A DNA stretch of 64,000 nt from Desmospora profundinema (GCF_031454155.1 NZ_JAVDQG010000006.1:1-64000), one strand, 5' to 3'; positions 26,941 through 35,851 are shown, counted from the first letter of the stretch. Notes: a model not told the origin generated them from the sequence alone. Numbers and translations: made by a program.

Positions 26941-27085
26941 TAGGGCCTGTCTGGTAATTCAATCTTCCGTGAGTAAAAGGGAGGGTCGGTATGGCTGGCG
27001 GAGAGCCTTTGCGCTTTTTGCAACGAAACGAAGACAGCCATACCGACCAGGGATCTCGCGCTACGGATTTATCAGACACGCCCTA
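26941..27085 (+). mobile_element. MITE copy B (145 bp)
   Basis: Same length and orientation as copy A at 869, with only a few substitutions. Terminal repeats are TAGGGCCTGTCTGGTAA and TTATCAGACACGCCCTA; the inner inverted repeats GGTCGGTATGGCTG and CAGCCATACCGACC are perfect here. It sits between the HTH-TPR regulator and the permease operon, so it separates their promoters. From 27,086 to 27,197 I see no further structure. Confidence 0.85.
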
Positions 27086-27197
27086 GTAGACCTGGCGTGG
27101 TTGTTTCCGAAGTAGTTGTGGTTGTCTGGTGATGGACGAGGGGTTGTGTCATTGGGAGCTTCCTTTCACACCGATGAAACGAAGGAGATGACAGGTG

Positions 27198-28526
27198 ATG
27201 CGTGAAACGACGGACAAATTCCAGGATTTTGAACGGCAACCGGTTCCTTTGTCATTACGGAAACCCTGGTGGACATTGGCATTGGTCTATATCGCCATCG
27301 CGGTCAACCTGGCCGCCATTTTGTTGGGGGGGCAGCTGGCCGACAATCTCTCCTTTGCGGAATCGATGGCGGCCACCGTGATCGGGTCGATACTGGTTGC
27401 GACGATCGCAGCCCTATGTGCCTATGTCGGGGCAAAAACCCGCTTGTCCACGGCGATGGTGAGTCGTTATACCTTTGGGGAAGTGGGCTCCCGAATCGTC
27501 TCCATCCTGTTGGCGACCACCTTGTTTGGATGGTTTGGGGTTCAAGCCGGCTTTTTTGGGGCCAGTGCCCTGGTGGTGGTCCAAAACGTGTTGGGTGTGG
27601 AGGTGCCCACCTGGCTTCTTTCGTTGATCGGCGGAGTGTTGATGACCACGACGGCGGTGTTGGGCTACCGGGCGATTGAGAAGTTGAGCCTGATTGCGGT
27701 TCCCTTGATGATCGGGCTTCTGATTGGATCGCTCTATTCCGTTTCCAAAGCGCAATCCATCGGCGCGCTGATCGCTGATTCCTCCAACGGCGCCATGACG
27801 ATCGGGCTGGGGATGTCGCTGGTGGCCGGGGCCTTTATGGTAGGGGCGGTGATCTCGCCGGATATCTCCCGGTGGGCTAAAACCACAAAGGATGCGGTTT
27901 TGTCCGCTTTTTTCGGTTTTTTTGTGGGCAATGTGATTATGATCGCGATTGCGGTCATTCTGGCGAAAGCGGTGGGAACAGGGGATCTTATCGAAATCTT
28001 CCTGACGTTGGGGCTGGGAACATCCGCCTTGTTGATTCTGATATTCGCCCAGTGGACCACCAACGATAACAATCTGTACTCAGCGGCTCTCGGGTTTTCG
28101 GTGGTGATTCGGAACATTCCCAAATGGCACTTGACCATCGGGGCGGGAATCATCGGCACCACGTTGGCGGTGGTGGGGATCTACGATTGGTTTATTCCGT
28201 TCCTCTCCCTTTTGACGGTATTGATCGCACCGCTGGGAGGCATTTACACGGCGGAGTATTTCCTGCTCAATAAACACCGGTTTCAATTCTCGTTCATCCA
28301 GGAGAAAAAGATTCCTGTCATGATGTGGCGTTCCATGGCGGCTTGGGCGGCGGCATCCGGGATTGCCTTTGCGACCACGCCAGTCGCCGGCGGTGGATTC
28401 GGTTGGTTGACTCTCACCACCCTCCCGGCGCTGGACGGATTTTTATCCGCTCTGGTGCTGCAGTACCTGTTGGGTAAAATCGGGAACGCGTCCGAGAAAC
28501 AGTCCGATATGTCGGCGGCTTCGTGA
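27198..28526 (+). CDS. NCS1-family permease (cytosine/hydantoin/allantoin type)
   Basis: A 442-residue secondary transporter with about twelve membrane segments that brings nucleobases or hydantoin-like compounds in with H+ or Na+. The NCS1 feature PVPLSLRKPWWTLALVYIA leads into TM1, and the conserved GAVISPDISRWAK region is in the middle. ATG 27198 follows GAAGGAG; GTG 27195 is an equal alternative. It is the first gene of an operon with a DUF917 and a hydantoinase-like gene. This context favours a hydantoin, pyrimidine degradation product or similar cyclic amide. Confidence 0.86.
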   Translation: MRETTDKFQDFERQPVPLSLRKPWWTLALVYIAIAVNLAAILLGGQLADNLSFAESMAATVIGSILVATIAALCAYVGAKTRLSTAMVSRYTFGEVGSRIVSILLATTLFGWFGVQAGFFGASALVVVQNVLGVEVPTWLLSLIGGVLMTTTAVLGYRAIEKLSLIAVPLMIGLLIGSLYSVSKAQSIGALIADSSNGAMTIGLGMSLVAGAFMVGAVISPDISRWAKTTKDAVLSAFFGFFVGNVIMIAIAVILAKAVGTGDLIEIFLTLGLGTSALLILIFAQWTTNDNNLYSAALGFSVVIRNIPKWHLTIGAGIIGTTLAVVGIYDWFIPFLSLLTVLIAPLGGIYTAEYFLLNKHRFQFSFIQEKKIPVMMWRSMAAWAAASGIAFATTPVAGGGFGWLTLTTLPALDGFLSALVLQYLLGKIGNASEKQSDMSAAS

Positions 28527-28597
28527 AAACGGTGGAATCGGACCTGAAATCCGATGGCGGGTTTCGGGTTTCTTTTCAAACAGAATGGAGGAGAGGA

Positions 28598-29698
28598 ATG
28601 TTACGGCAGATTGATCCGGAAGCGATTGAACATATCGCAGTAGGTGCGGCTGTCCTGGGAACGGGGGGAGGGGGGGATCCCTTTCTCGGAAAGTTGATGG
28701 CCCTGCAGGCGGTGAAGGAACACGGGCCGATCCCCTTGATCAGCGTGGACGAACTGGATGACGACGCATGGATCGTACCGGCTGCCATGATGGGAGCGCC
28801 GACGGTGATGCTGGAGAAATTCCCATCGGGAAAAGAATTGGGAATGGTGTTCGACCTGTTGCAACAACATGCGGGCCGGCCGATTGCCGCAACGATGCCG
28901 ATTGAGATCGGCGGTTTCAACTCCTTGATCCCGGTGGTGGCAGCCGCGCAGCTGGGACTGCCGATCGTGGATGTGGATGCGATGGGCCGGGCATTTCCGG
29001 AAATGCAGATGGTCACCTTTTACTTGGATGGAATCAATCCCTCCCCTGCGGTGATGGCGGATGAAAAGGGAAACCGGGTGCTGATGCACACAGTAGACAG
29101 TGTATGGGGGGAACGCTTTGCCCGCAGCCTGACCATCCAGATGGGCGGCGCTGCGACACTGGCCGCTTTTTCTGTCACGGGCCGGCAGTTGAAGGAAAGC
29201 GGAATTCTCGGAACCTTAACCCAAGCGGAAGCCATCGGTCGGCTGATCACGGAGTCCCAAGGGACCGATGAGGATCCGGTGCGGACGGTGTTGGACCACC
29301 TGGGCGGGTTTGAGTTGTTTCAAGGAAAGGTGTCCGATATAAAGCGACGGATGGACACCGGTTTTGTTAGAGGAGAAGCCTTGTTTGAAGGGATAGGGGA
29401 GTGGGCAGGCCGACGGATGCAGCTGTATTTTCAAAACGAGCATCTTCTCGCCCTGGAAGGGGGGAAACCCCGGGCGACGACTCCCGATCTAATCGCGGTA
29501 CTGGACCGGGAAACCGGTTCGCCGATTACAACGGAAGGACTGCGGTATGGAAACCGGGTCAGTGTCACCGCGATTCCTTGTCATCCCAAATGGCGGACCA
29601 CAGCGGGGATCGAGGCGGTGGGACCTCGTTATTTCGGTTATGAATGTGATTATGTGCCGGTGGAAGAACGACTTCGTACAGAGGGGGCAGCAAGGTGA
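28598..29698 (+). CDS. DUF917 family protein
   Basis: A 366-residue protein with the N-terminal glycine-rich block AVLGTGGGGDPFLGKLMA and EIGGFNSLIPVVAAA of DUF917 proteins. These are constantly found beside hydantoinase/oxoprolinase subunits, and their own reaction is not established. ATG 28598 follows GGAGGAGAGG; an upstream frame extension starts inside the permease gene and is rejected. The stop overlaps the start of the next gene. It probably acts with the hydantoinase-like product on the imported substrate. Confidence 0.87.
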   Translation: MLRQIDPEAIEHIAVGAAVLGTGGGGDPFLGKLMALQAVKEHGPIPLISVDELDDDAWIVPAAMMGAPTVMLEKFPSGKELGMVFDLLQQHAGRPIAATMPIEIGGFNSLIPVVAAAQLGLPIVDVDAMGRAFPEMQMVTFYLDGINPSPAVMADEKGNRVLMHTVDSVWGERFARSLTIQMGGAATLAAFSVTGRQLKESGILGTLTQAEAIGRLITESQGTDEDPVRTVLDHLGGFELFQGKVSDIKRRMDTGFVRGEALFEGIGEWAGRRMQLYFQNEHLLALEGGKPRATTPDLIAVLDRETGSPITTEGLRYGNRVSVTAIPCHPKWRTTAGIEAVGPRYFGYECDYVPVEERLRTEGAAR

Positions 29699-31263
29699 GT
29701 GTTCGGATTGGGATCGACGTGGGGGGAACCAACACCGATGCGGTTATATTGGATGAGGAACTGCGCTGTATCGCCAAAGTGAAAACCGCAACCACTGACG
29801 ATGTGGAAGAGGGGATCGTGACGGCATTGAGCCGGGTGATCCGGGATGGTGGGGTGGATCCTTCCCGGGTCCAATATGCGATGTTGGGAACCACTCACTG
29901 CACCAATGCGGTGGTGGAACGGAAACGGCTCAACCGGGTGGGCGTCATCCGGATCGGGTTGCCGGCGACAGCGGCGATTCAGCCGATGACCGGGTGGCCG
30001 TCCGATCTGAAGGCGGCCTTGGGAGAACACGGTTATCTGGTTCCCGGCGGCCACGAGTTTGATGGCCGCATGATCGCTCCCCTGGGAGAGACCGAGATCC
30101 GGGCGGCATTAAGGCGGATGGAAGGACAGGTGGACGCGGTGGCGATCACTTCCGTGTTCGCTCCGGTGAGCGACTGCCATGAGCGGGAGGCGGAGGCGAT
30201 TGTGCGGGCGGAGTGGGGGGATTCGGTTCCCGTATCCCTATCCCATGAAGTAGGCAGTATCGGTCTGGTGGAACGGGAAAACGCCACCATCCTGAATGCA
30301 GCCTTAATGCGGACGGCAGAACAAGTGGTGCGCGGATTTCAGCAGGCATTGGAACGGGAGGGGATCCGGGCGCCTCTCTTTCTAGGGCAGAACGACGGTA
30401 CCCTGATGTCGGCGGACTATGCTCGTCAGTATCCCATCCTGACGATTGCCTGCGGTCCCACCAATTCAATCCGGGGTGCGGCCCATCTGTCCGGCTACAG
30501 TGAAGGGCTGGTGGTGGATGTGGGCGGCACCACGACGGACGTCGGCGTATTGGTCAAGGGTTTTCCGCGGGAGTCAGCCGTGGCGGTGGAGATTGGCGGG
30601 GTGCGCACCAACTTCCGTATGCCCGATCTGCTGTCGGTGGGGTTGGGCGGCGGAACCGTGGTACGTGGCGGGGCAGGGGCCGTCACGCTGGGACCGGACA
30701 GCGTCGGATACCGTCTCCATCAAAAAGCGAGGGTGTTTGGCGGAGATACCTGGACGGCCACGGATGTAGCCGTCGCCGCGGGCCGGATCGATTGGAACGG
30801 TCCGCAACTGAAGATGCCCCAAAAGAGCGCGGCGGAGGCCCGTTGGTGCGAAGAAGCGTATCAACGGATGGTGACCACTGTGGAAGAAGCCATCGACCGG
30901 ATGAAGACCAGTGCGGCACCGGTGCCGGCCATCCTGGTGGGAGGCGGAAGCGTCTTGCTTCCGGATCGACTGGAGGGCGTGTCGGAAGTGATCCGGCATG
31001 GGGATTACGATGTGGCCAACGCGATCGGAGCGGCGATCGGTCAGGTGAGCGGACAAGTGGAACGGGTGTATTCGCTGTCGGAGTTGAGCCGTTCCGAAGC
31101 GATGGAGCACGCAAAAAAAACGGCAGTGGGGGATGCTGTCAAAGCGGGGGCGGATCCAGCCACGGTAACCATCGTGGACGTGGAGGACGTTCCGTTGGCA
31201 TACCTGCCGGGCAATGCGGTCCGGATTCGGGTCAAAGCGGCAGGAACCCTTCAGCAGGGATAG
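29695..31263 (+). CDS. Hydantoinase/oxoprolinase A-type protein (HyuA-like)
   Basis: A 522-residue protein of the ATP-dependent N-methylhydantoinase A/oxoprolinase family, which opens cyclic amides using ATP. It begins with an actin-like phosphate motif IGIDVGGTNTDAVI, has a second one at VVDVGGTTTDVGVLVKG, and contains LGTTHCTNAVVER near residue 65. GTG 29695 overlaps the DUF917 stop. No HyuB-like partner is present; DUF917 replaces it here. At 522 residues it is shorter than full oxoprolinases, as in other DUF917-linked HyuA forms. Confidence 0.86.
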   Translation: MSVRIGIDVGGTNTDAVILDEELRCIAKVKTATTDDVEEGIVTALSRVIRDGGVDPSRVQYAMLGTTHCTNAVVERKRLNRVGVIRIGLPATAAIQPMTGWPSDLKAALGEHGYLVPGGHEFDGRMIAPLGETEIRAALRRMEGQVDAVAITSVFAPVSDCHEREAEAIVRAEWGDSVPVSLSHEVGSIGLVERENATILNAALMRTAEQVVRGFQQALEREGIRAPLFLGQNDGTLMSADYARQYPILTIACGPTNSIRGAAHLSGYSEGLVVDVGGTTTDVGVLVKGFPRESAVAVEIGGVRTNFRMPDLLSVGLGGGTVVRGGAGAVTLGPDSVGYRLHQKARVFGGDTWTATDVAVAAGRIDWNGPQLKMPQKSAAEARWCEEAYQRMVTTVEEAIDRMKTSAAPVPAILVGGGSVLLPDRLEGVSEVIRHGDYDVANAIGAAIGQVSGQVERVYSLSELSRSEAMEHAKKTAVGDAVKAGADPATVTIVDVEDVPLAYLPGNAVRIRVKAAGTLQQG

Positions 31264-31395
31264 CCTCAGTCCCTCCCTCTTCGGTGAATTCCATCTTTTC
31301 TCATTCGTTTTGCCAGAAAAAAGCGCGTGGCAAAGGGAAGAAGCGGGAATATGCTGATTATAGAGAGGAATTGCCACAGGGGGAGGGATCAAACG

Positions 31396-31497
31396 ATGAC
31401 TTGGATCATCGATGGTGTCATCCTGGTGGGCATTCTGGTTGTGTCTGGATACTTTGGAGTGATCACGTACCGGAAGCGGAAGCAGATGAAGCGTTAA
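31396..31497 (+). CDS. Single-pass membrane microprotein (33 residues)
   Basis: ATG 31396, behind AGGGGGAGGG, encodes a 33-residue peptide. It has a hydrophobic helix (about 4-25) and a strongly basic tail (YRKRKQMKR). The N-terminus would lie outside or in the membrane and the basic tail inside. It has its own strong ribosome binding site and is followed by the structured region ending at 31592. No family is known to me; a regulatory or accessory membrane peptide is likely. Confidence 0.55.
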   Translation: MTWIIDGVILVGILVVSGYFGVITYRKRKQMKR

Positions 31498-31510
31498 CGA
31501 GAGGAAGAAG

Positions 31511-31592
31511 GGCCTTGACATCCAGGTGTGTCCCAGGTGATGTCGCGAGGCCAGGGAGCGAAGTGGCCTGCCATCAGGCAGGGCCTTTTTTT
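31511..31592 (+). ncRNA. Candidate structured RNA ending in a terminator
   Basis: Three consecutive hairpins are visible: GACATC/GATGTC, GGCCA/TGGCC and the terminator stem GGCCTGCC/GGCAGGGCC followed by TTTTTTT (31564-31592). The first two are not needed for termination. It may be a small RNA, a leader for the aldehyde dehydrogenase gene, or just the 3' end of the upstream operon. No known RNA class was matched. Confidence 0.35.
31564..31592 (+). terminator. Rho-independent terminator
   Basis: GGCCTGCC / GGCAGG(G)CC with a 4-base loop, then a seven-T run. Ends the operon or candidate RNA upstream of the aldehyde dehydrogenase gene. Confidence 0.8.
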
Positions 31593-31668
31593 GTATTGTA
31601 AAACTTTTTTATGGGGTGTATTCTTTCAGAGACTGGTTACGGATCAGACAGAATGGGGAGGGACGGAG

Positions 31669-33060
31669 ATGGAAGAGAGGCAGGCGGAACGGGAACGAAG
31701 TCAGTCCGTGCTGGAAAAGCAACGATCCTTTTTCCACTCGGGTCAAACGCGGGATGTGGACTTTCGACTGCGGCAGCTGGACGCCTTGCGGGAGTCGGTG
31801 AAACGATGGGAACCTCAGGTGTTGGAAGCGCTCCGTCACGATCTGAACAAATCGGAGATGGAGGCGTATGCCACGGAAGTCGGGATCTTGCTGGAAGAGA
31901 TCGGCTATACGCGGAAGCGTCTTCGGTCGTGGGTCAAGCCGAAGAAGGTAAAAACATCAAAAATGCTGTTTGGATCCAAAAGTTTGATTTACCCGGAGCC
32001 TTATGGGGTCTCGCTGATCATCGCACCGTGGAACTACCCCTTTCAGCTGGCATTGGCTCCGCTGGTAGGGGCGATCGCCGCCGGAAACTGTGCCGTGATC
32101 AAACCCTCCGAGTGGACTCCTCATACATCGAAGCTGCTGGCCGAACTGGTGGCAGATACGTTTGCTCCCGAGTATGTCACCGTGGTGGAAGGAGCGGTGG
32201 AAACCAGCACAGCCTTGTTGGAGCAGCCCTTTGACACTCTCTTTTTCACCGGCAGTGTTCCTGTGGGACGGATTGTCATGGAAGCCGCTTCTAAAAATCT
32301 GATTCCTCTTACGCTGGAGCTGGGAGGCAAAAGCCCGGCCATTGTGTCCGAGGATGCCAACCTTTCGCTGGCGGCCAAGCGGATTGTCTGGGGGAAATAT
32401 ACCAATGCAGGCCAAACCTGTGTCGCACCGGACTATCTTCTGGTTCAGGAAGACATCCGGGAGGAGTTGGTGGAGAAGATCCGGGAGGCGATTACGGCGT
32501 TTTACGGTGACAACCCCCTGCAGAATCCCGATTACGGCCGCATCGTCAATCAAAAGCATTTTCAGCGTCTCTCCTCATTTTTAAAGGAGGGAAGGGTGGT
32601 CGTGGGCGGAGAATCCGATCCGGAATCGCTGAAGATTGCCCCTACCGTGTTGGATGGAGTGACTTGGAAGGATTCCGTGATGCAAGAGGAGATCTTTGGC
32701 CCCATTCTGCCCATCCTACCCTTTCGTCAATTGTCGGAGGTGGTGGAAATGGTAACCCGCCACCCCAAGCCGCTGGCTCTGTATTATTTTTCAGAAGACC
32801 GGTCCAAGCAGGAAAAGGTGCTGGAGGAAATCTCCTTCGGCGGGGGATGCATCAATGATACGCTGATGCACTTGGCCAGCCCTTACCTTCCGTTTGGCGG
32901 CGTGGGGAACAGCGGAATGGGAAGTTACCATGGAAAATACAGTTTCGACTGTTTCTCTCACCACAAAAGCGTAGTCAAGCAAACCACCCGCTTTGATATG
33001 TCATTCCGCTATCCCGGCAGTAAGAACGGTCTTTCGATATTCCGGCGGATCATGAAATAA
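31669..33060 (+). CDS. Class 3-type NAD(P)-dependent aldehyde dehydrogenase
   Basis: A 463-residue enzyme that oxidises medium-chain or aromatic aldehydes to acids. The general base is E217 in TLELGGKSP and the catalytic cysteine is C251 in [11 protein letters not shown]. The cofactor strand and loop are [13 protein letters not shown] and [13 protein letters not shown]. The length without the extra N-terminal domain and the missing oligomerisation tail fit the YwdH/class 3 branch. ATG 31669 follows GGGAGGGACGGAG; the open frame runs upstream through the terminator and is not used. Possible C-terminal membrane association is not evident. Confidence 0.92.
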   Translation: MEERQAERERSQSVLEKQRSFFHSGQTRDVDFRLRQLDALRESVKRWEPQVLEALRHDLNKSEMEAYATEVGILLEEIGYTRKRLRSWVKPKKVKTSKMLFGSKSLIYPEPYGVSLIIAPWNYPFQLALAPLVGAIAAGNCAVIKPSEWTPHTSKLLAELVADTFAPEYVTVVEGAVETSTALLEQPFDTLFFTGSVPVGRIVMEAASKNLIPLTLELGGKSPAIVSEDANLSLAAKRIVWGKYTNAGQTCVAPDYLLVQEDIREELVEKIREAITAFYGDNPLQNPDYGRIVNQKHFQRLSSFLKEGRVVVGGESDPESLKIAPTVLDGVTWKDSVMQEEIFGPILPILPFRQLSEVVEMVTRHPKPLALYYFSEDRSKQEKVLEEISFGGGCINDTLMHLASPYLPFGGVGNSGMGSYHGKYSFDCFSHHKSVVKQTTRFDMSFRYPGSKNGLSIFRRIMK

Positions 33061-33151
33061 GGAGAGGCTTGGCCGCCCCAGCTACCCAGGAGTATGGGGG
33101 GTGGGTGAATATTGTGATCACATGCTGTGACGGCAGAGGAGGGGAGAGACC

Positions 33152-33784
33152 ATGGGAGACCGCTACCGAAACTATCAGGAGTTGTCCGGCCGGGAGCGGG
33201 AGGGAGTGGATTACCGGGTGGAGACGGTGATTCACGGAGAACGCTTTTTTGCGTTGGCGGCCATTCACGGCGGCGGCATTGAACGGGGCACTTCGGAGTT
33301 GGCGGAAGCGGTCGCGGGGAAAGAATGGAATTTATATCGGTTTGAAGGAATGAAGCCTCCTGGGGAAAACCGAAACCTGCATCTGACTTCTACCCGGTTT
33401 GATGAACCGCGGCTGGCCGATGTGCTGTGCCTTTCTCGACGCGTGGTCGGGATTCACGGAGCCCGCGGGGAAGACCCGGTCTGTTTCATCGGGGGCCGGG
33501 ACTTGGAATCGGCGGAAGCCATCGCCAGCCAGCTTCGCGCATGGGGAATGGCCGTCCGATGGGCCCCTTCTTCCATGGCCGGTACGCACCGCCGCAATAT
33601 TTGCAACCGGGGTCAAGATGAAATCGGAGTGCAGCTGGAACTGACCACATCGTTGCGCCGTTCCTTTTTTCACGACTTCAGCCACAGGGGCAGGCGTGAG
33701 ACGGCCACCCCGGCTTTTTACCGATTTGCCGGTGGCCTTCGCCGGGCGCTGGCGAAAGTGGCCGCGGCCATTCCGGATCGGTGA
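33152..33784 (+). CDS. Poly-gamma-glutamate hydrolase-like protein (PghP/YjqB family)
   Basis: A 210-residue protein of the phage-type poly-gamma-glutamate hydrolase family (DUF867), zinc peptidases that cut the gamma-linked capsule polymer. Family blocks are clear: AAIHGGGIERGTSELAEA near 35-50, LHLTSTRFDEPR near 75, GIHGARG with a putative metal His, the C-terminal NICNRGQDEIGVQLELT, and L-R-R. No signal peptide. YjqB in Bacillus has a prophage setting, but no other phage genes are here. A truncated MITE abuts its 3' end. Confidence 0.82.
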   Translation: MGDRYRNYQELSGREREGVDYRVETVIHGERFFALAAIHGGGIERGTSELAEAVAGKEWNLYRFEGMKPPGENRNLHLTSTRFDEPRLADVLCLSRRVVGIHGARGEDPVCFIGGRDLESAEAIASQLRAWGMAVRWAPSSMAGTHRRNICNRGQDEIGVQLELTTSLRRSFFHDFSHRGRRETATPAFYRFAGGLRRALAKVAAAIPDR

Positions 33785-33789
33785 GACGC

Positions 33790-33846
33790 GGGAACGAAGA
33801 CAGCCATACCAACCCGGGATTTCGCCCTACGGATTGTTCAGACACA
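33790..33846 (+). mobile_element. MITE copy C, right-end fragment
   Basis: Only the right part of the 145-bp element is left: GGAACGAAGACAGCCATACC through CCCTACGGATTGTTCAGACAC. The left half and the last six bases of the terminal repeat are missing, so it is inactive. It lies directly after the PGA-hydrolase-like gene. Confidence 0.7.
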
Positions 33847-33850
33847 TCGA

Positions 33851-33887
33851 AAAAAGACTGCCGACTCAAATGGTCGGCAGTCTTTTG
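33851..33887. terminator. Bidirectional terminator
   Basis: AAAAGACTGCCGAC / GTCGGCAGTCTTTT with a 7-base loop, between convergent genes. Confidence 0.85.
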
Positions 33888-33897
33888 ATAGACGGCG

Positions 33898-34779
33898 TCA
33901 GCTGGAGAACGCGGATTTCAGGGATTCAAACAGTTCCGCCAGCCATGCCCACAGTTCCTCGAAAAAGCCCTGAGCTTCCTCTGAACTGAGTGCGTCTTTC
34001 AGTTTGTTCAGCTGGTTGCCGAGTGCATCCCAATCGATGTTGAGCTGAGAGAATTTATACATGACATTGGTGATATTCTGGATGTCCTGATCGTTCAGAT
34101 TGATATTCAGATCTCCGGCGACATTAATGATGATATTGCGTACCTCTTCTTCGCTTTTCGGTTGCTGCTTGGCGATTTCATCTTTTACTTGGTTCATGAA
34201 CTCGGCGGCTTTGTCCGGATCTCCCAGCTTTTCACCCAGTTCGGAGGTTTGCATCATCTCTTCGTTGGCCACTTCCCGCTGTTCCTGGCTGATGGTTTGA
34301 TCCGATGCTTTTTCGAAAGCCATCATGATCCCGGTGAGAGCGGCGGTGCCGGTTACCGGTTCCGGGGAAGTGACATACACGTCCGCATCTTTTACTCCTG
34401 CGGTAACCAACGCATTGGCATACATCTGTTCCGTCACGCGCGTGACGTTTTTGGCTTGAACCCGGATTCCATTGCCCTCTTCCGTCAGGGTGATGCTGGC
34501 GGAAGAGTATGCTTTGTTATTGGCTCCGGAAGGGGTGCCGCCCGAGGTGCCTTTTCCTAAGTATTGACGGATGTCATCGATACTGACGTCAATCGTGTCC
34601 ACGCTGGAATCCAGTTTCATCTCATCTAGCATGGCCTGGCGCTGCTCTTGACTCAAATCCGCCCCCAGCGTGACAACCGTATTGCTGGTTTCCGCCGATG
34701 CTGCCAGCGGGAAGGCGAACAAACCGAAAGCGAGAGAGACGATGAGCGAAAAAATGCCGTAGCCTTGTAAACGTTTCAT
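33898..34779 (-). CDS. Secreted DUF1002 protein (YpuA-like)
   Basis: A 293-residue protein with a signal peptide (cut after about residue 29 at ASA) and the DUF1002 domain, which begins NTVVTLGADLSQEQRQAML. The domain is conserved in Bacillales and has no known activity. The C-terminal third is Asp/Asn-rich and helical, with an aromatic end (FFEELWAWLAELF). The ATG follows AAAGGGGGTTTTTCCAAC. Monocistronic; extracellular or wall-associated. Confidence 0.85.
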   Translation of the reverse strand: MKRLQGYGIFSLIVSLAFGLFAFPLAASAETSNTVVTLGADLSQEQRQAMLDEMKLDSSVDTIDVSIDDIRQYLGKGTSGGTPSGANNKAYSSASITLTEEGNGIRVQAKNVTRVTEQMYANALVTAGVKDADVYVTSPEPVTGTAALTGIMMAFEKASDQTISQEQREVANEEMMQTSELGEKLGDPDKAAEFMNQVKDEIAKQQPKSEEEVRNIIINVAGDLNINLNDQDIQNITNVMYKFSQLNIDWDALGNQLNKLKDALSSEEAQGFFEELWAWLAELFESLKSAFSS

Positions 34780-35021
34780 GTTGGAAAAACCCCCTTTTTC
34801 ACATATTAAATAGAACGGGACGTTCAGGGAAGAGTTTTTTTATGTGTTTCTTCTGGTGAGGTTCCTCTATCCCTGCCCTTTTTAACGATTTCGTTTCCCA
34901 TCGGGTTTCTCCCTTTTTGAGGAAAAATGTGGCAGGGAGAATCGGAAGACGGGTTGCCGAAACCGATTTTGTTCCGCTACCATGGATGATAAGCCATATG
35001 CAAGTGAAAGGAGTGTCCGGG

Positions 35022-35492
35022 ATGGAACGAGCTACCTTTGGAGCCGGTTGTTTTTGGGGAGTGGAAGAAGAATTCCGCCGAGTGAAAGGAGTCACCTCCA
35101 CTGCTGTCGGATATATGGGGGGAAGCACCGAAAACCCCACTTATGAAGAAGTATGCTCGGATGAGACAGGACATGCCGAAGTCGTGGACCTCACCTTTGA
35201 TCCCTCCGTGGTGTCGTATCGGGAACTGCTGCAAACTTTTTGGGAGAACCATAATCCCACCACGTTGAACCGGCAAGGTCCGGATGTGGGCACCCAATAC
35301 CGTTCGGTGGTGTTTTATCACACGCCGGAGCAGCGGGAGCAGGCGGAAAAGTCCAAACGGGAGCTGGAAGCATCGGGTAAATGGAAAGATCCCGTCGTCA
35401 CACAAATCGTCCCCGCCGCCCCCTTCTACCGGGCGGAAGAATATCATCAGCGCTACCTGCAAAAGCGCGGACAATCCACCTGCGGAATCTGA
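35022..35492 (+). CDS. msrA: Peptide-methionine (S)-S-oxide reductase MsrA
   Basis: A 156-residue repair enzyme that reduces the S form of methionine sulfoxide in proteins using thioredoxin. The catalytic Cys is C10 in [13 protein letters not shown]. The substrate-pocket residues of [17 protein letters not shown] and FWENHNPT are present. ATG 35022 follows GAAAGGAG; an in-frame ATG at 34998 is a weaker alternative. No MsrB domain is fused and no msrB gene is adjacent. The thioredoxin-reductase-like gene 1.2 kb downstream may serve the same redox system. Confidence 0.93.
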   Translation: MERATFGAGCFWGVEEEFRRVKGVTSTAVGYMGGSTENPTYEEVCSDETGHAEVVDLTFDPSVVSYRELLQTFWENHNPTTLNRQGPDVGTQYRSVVFYHTPEQREQAEKSKRELEASGKWKDPVVTQIVPAAPFYRAEEYHQRYLQKRGQSTCGI

Positions 35493-35500
35493 TGGATGAA

Positions 35501-35539
35501 AAAGAAGCCCGTTTCGCCGAAGGCACGACGGGCTTCTTT
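35501..35539. terminator. Terminator after msrA
   Basis: AAAGAAGCCCGT / ACGGGCTTCTTT with a 12-base loop, bidirectional. It also ends the leftward microprotein gene at 35552. Confidence 0.75.
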
Positions 35540-35551
35540 CATGAGAGCGGA

Positions 35552-35665
35552 TCAAAAGATCAACAAAAGCGGACCCAGAGACAGCAACGTGAAAAATAGG
35601 ATGATCAACACCTGGATAAACACCAACTTTTTGAACTTGCCCAGAAACGGAAACAGGAAAAACAT
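35552..35665 (-). CDS. Hydrophobic membrane microprotein (37 residues)
   Basis: The ATG at 35665, behind GGGGGAGG, encodes 37 residues. A short segment MFFLFPFLGKFKK is followed by a long hydrophobic helix (about 14-37) ending in LLLIF. There are three lysines in the middle and no charged C-terminus. The strong ribosome binding site and exact fit to the shared terminator support a real gene. It lies between msrA and arsR and faces msrA. No family recognised. Confidence 0.6.
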   Translation of the reverse strand: MFFLFPFLGKFKKLVFIQVLIILFFTLLSLGPLLLIF

Positions 35666-35820
35666 CGAACCTCCCCCTCATGCTGGGTTCCTGTGATCAG
35701 AATATGACCGGGGGAGAACGGATGCCTGGACAAAACAAAAGCCGGGCTTTGGTCGAATGGAAAGAGGCGGCCTTTCTCCATGTTTAACTGTTTTGGAGAA
35801 AGGGGTACTCTATTAAGTGA

Positions 35821-35851
35821 TTGACAAATATATAAGAACATGCTTATATAT
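35821..35851 (+). promoter_or_regulatory. arsR promoter with overlapping palindromic operator
   Basis: TTGACA (35821-35826) and TTATAT (35844-35849) are 17 bases apart. A perfect 9-bp palindrome ATATATAAG-aacatg-CTTATATAT (35828-35851) fills the spacer and covers the -10 box. This is the classic position and shape of an ArsR/SmtB operator, predicting autorepression of the arsR-trxB-like pair. Confidence 0.75.
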
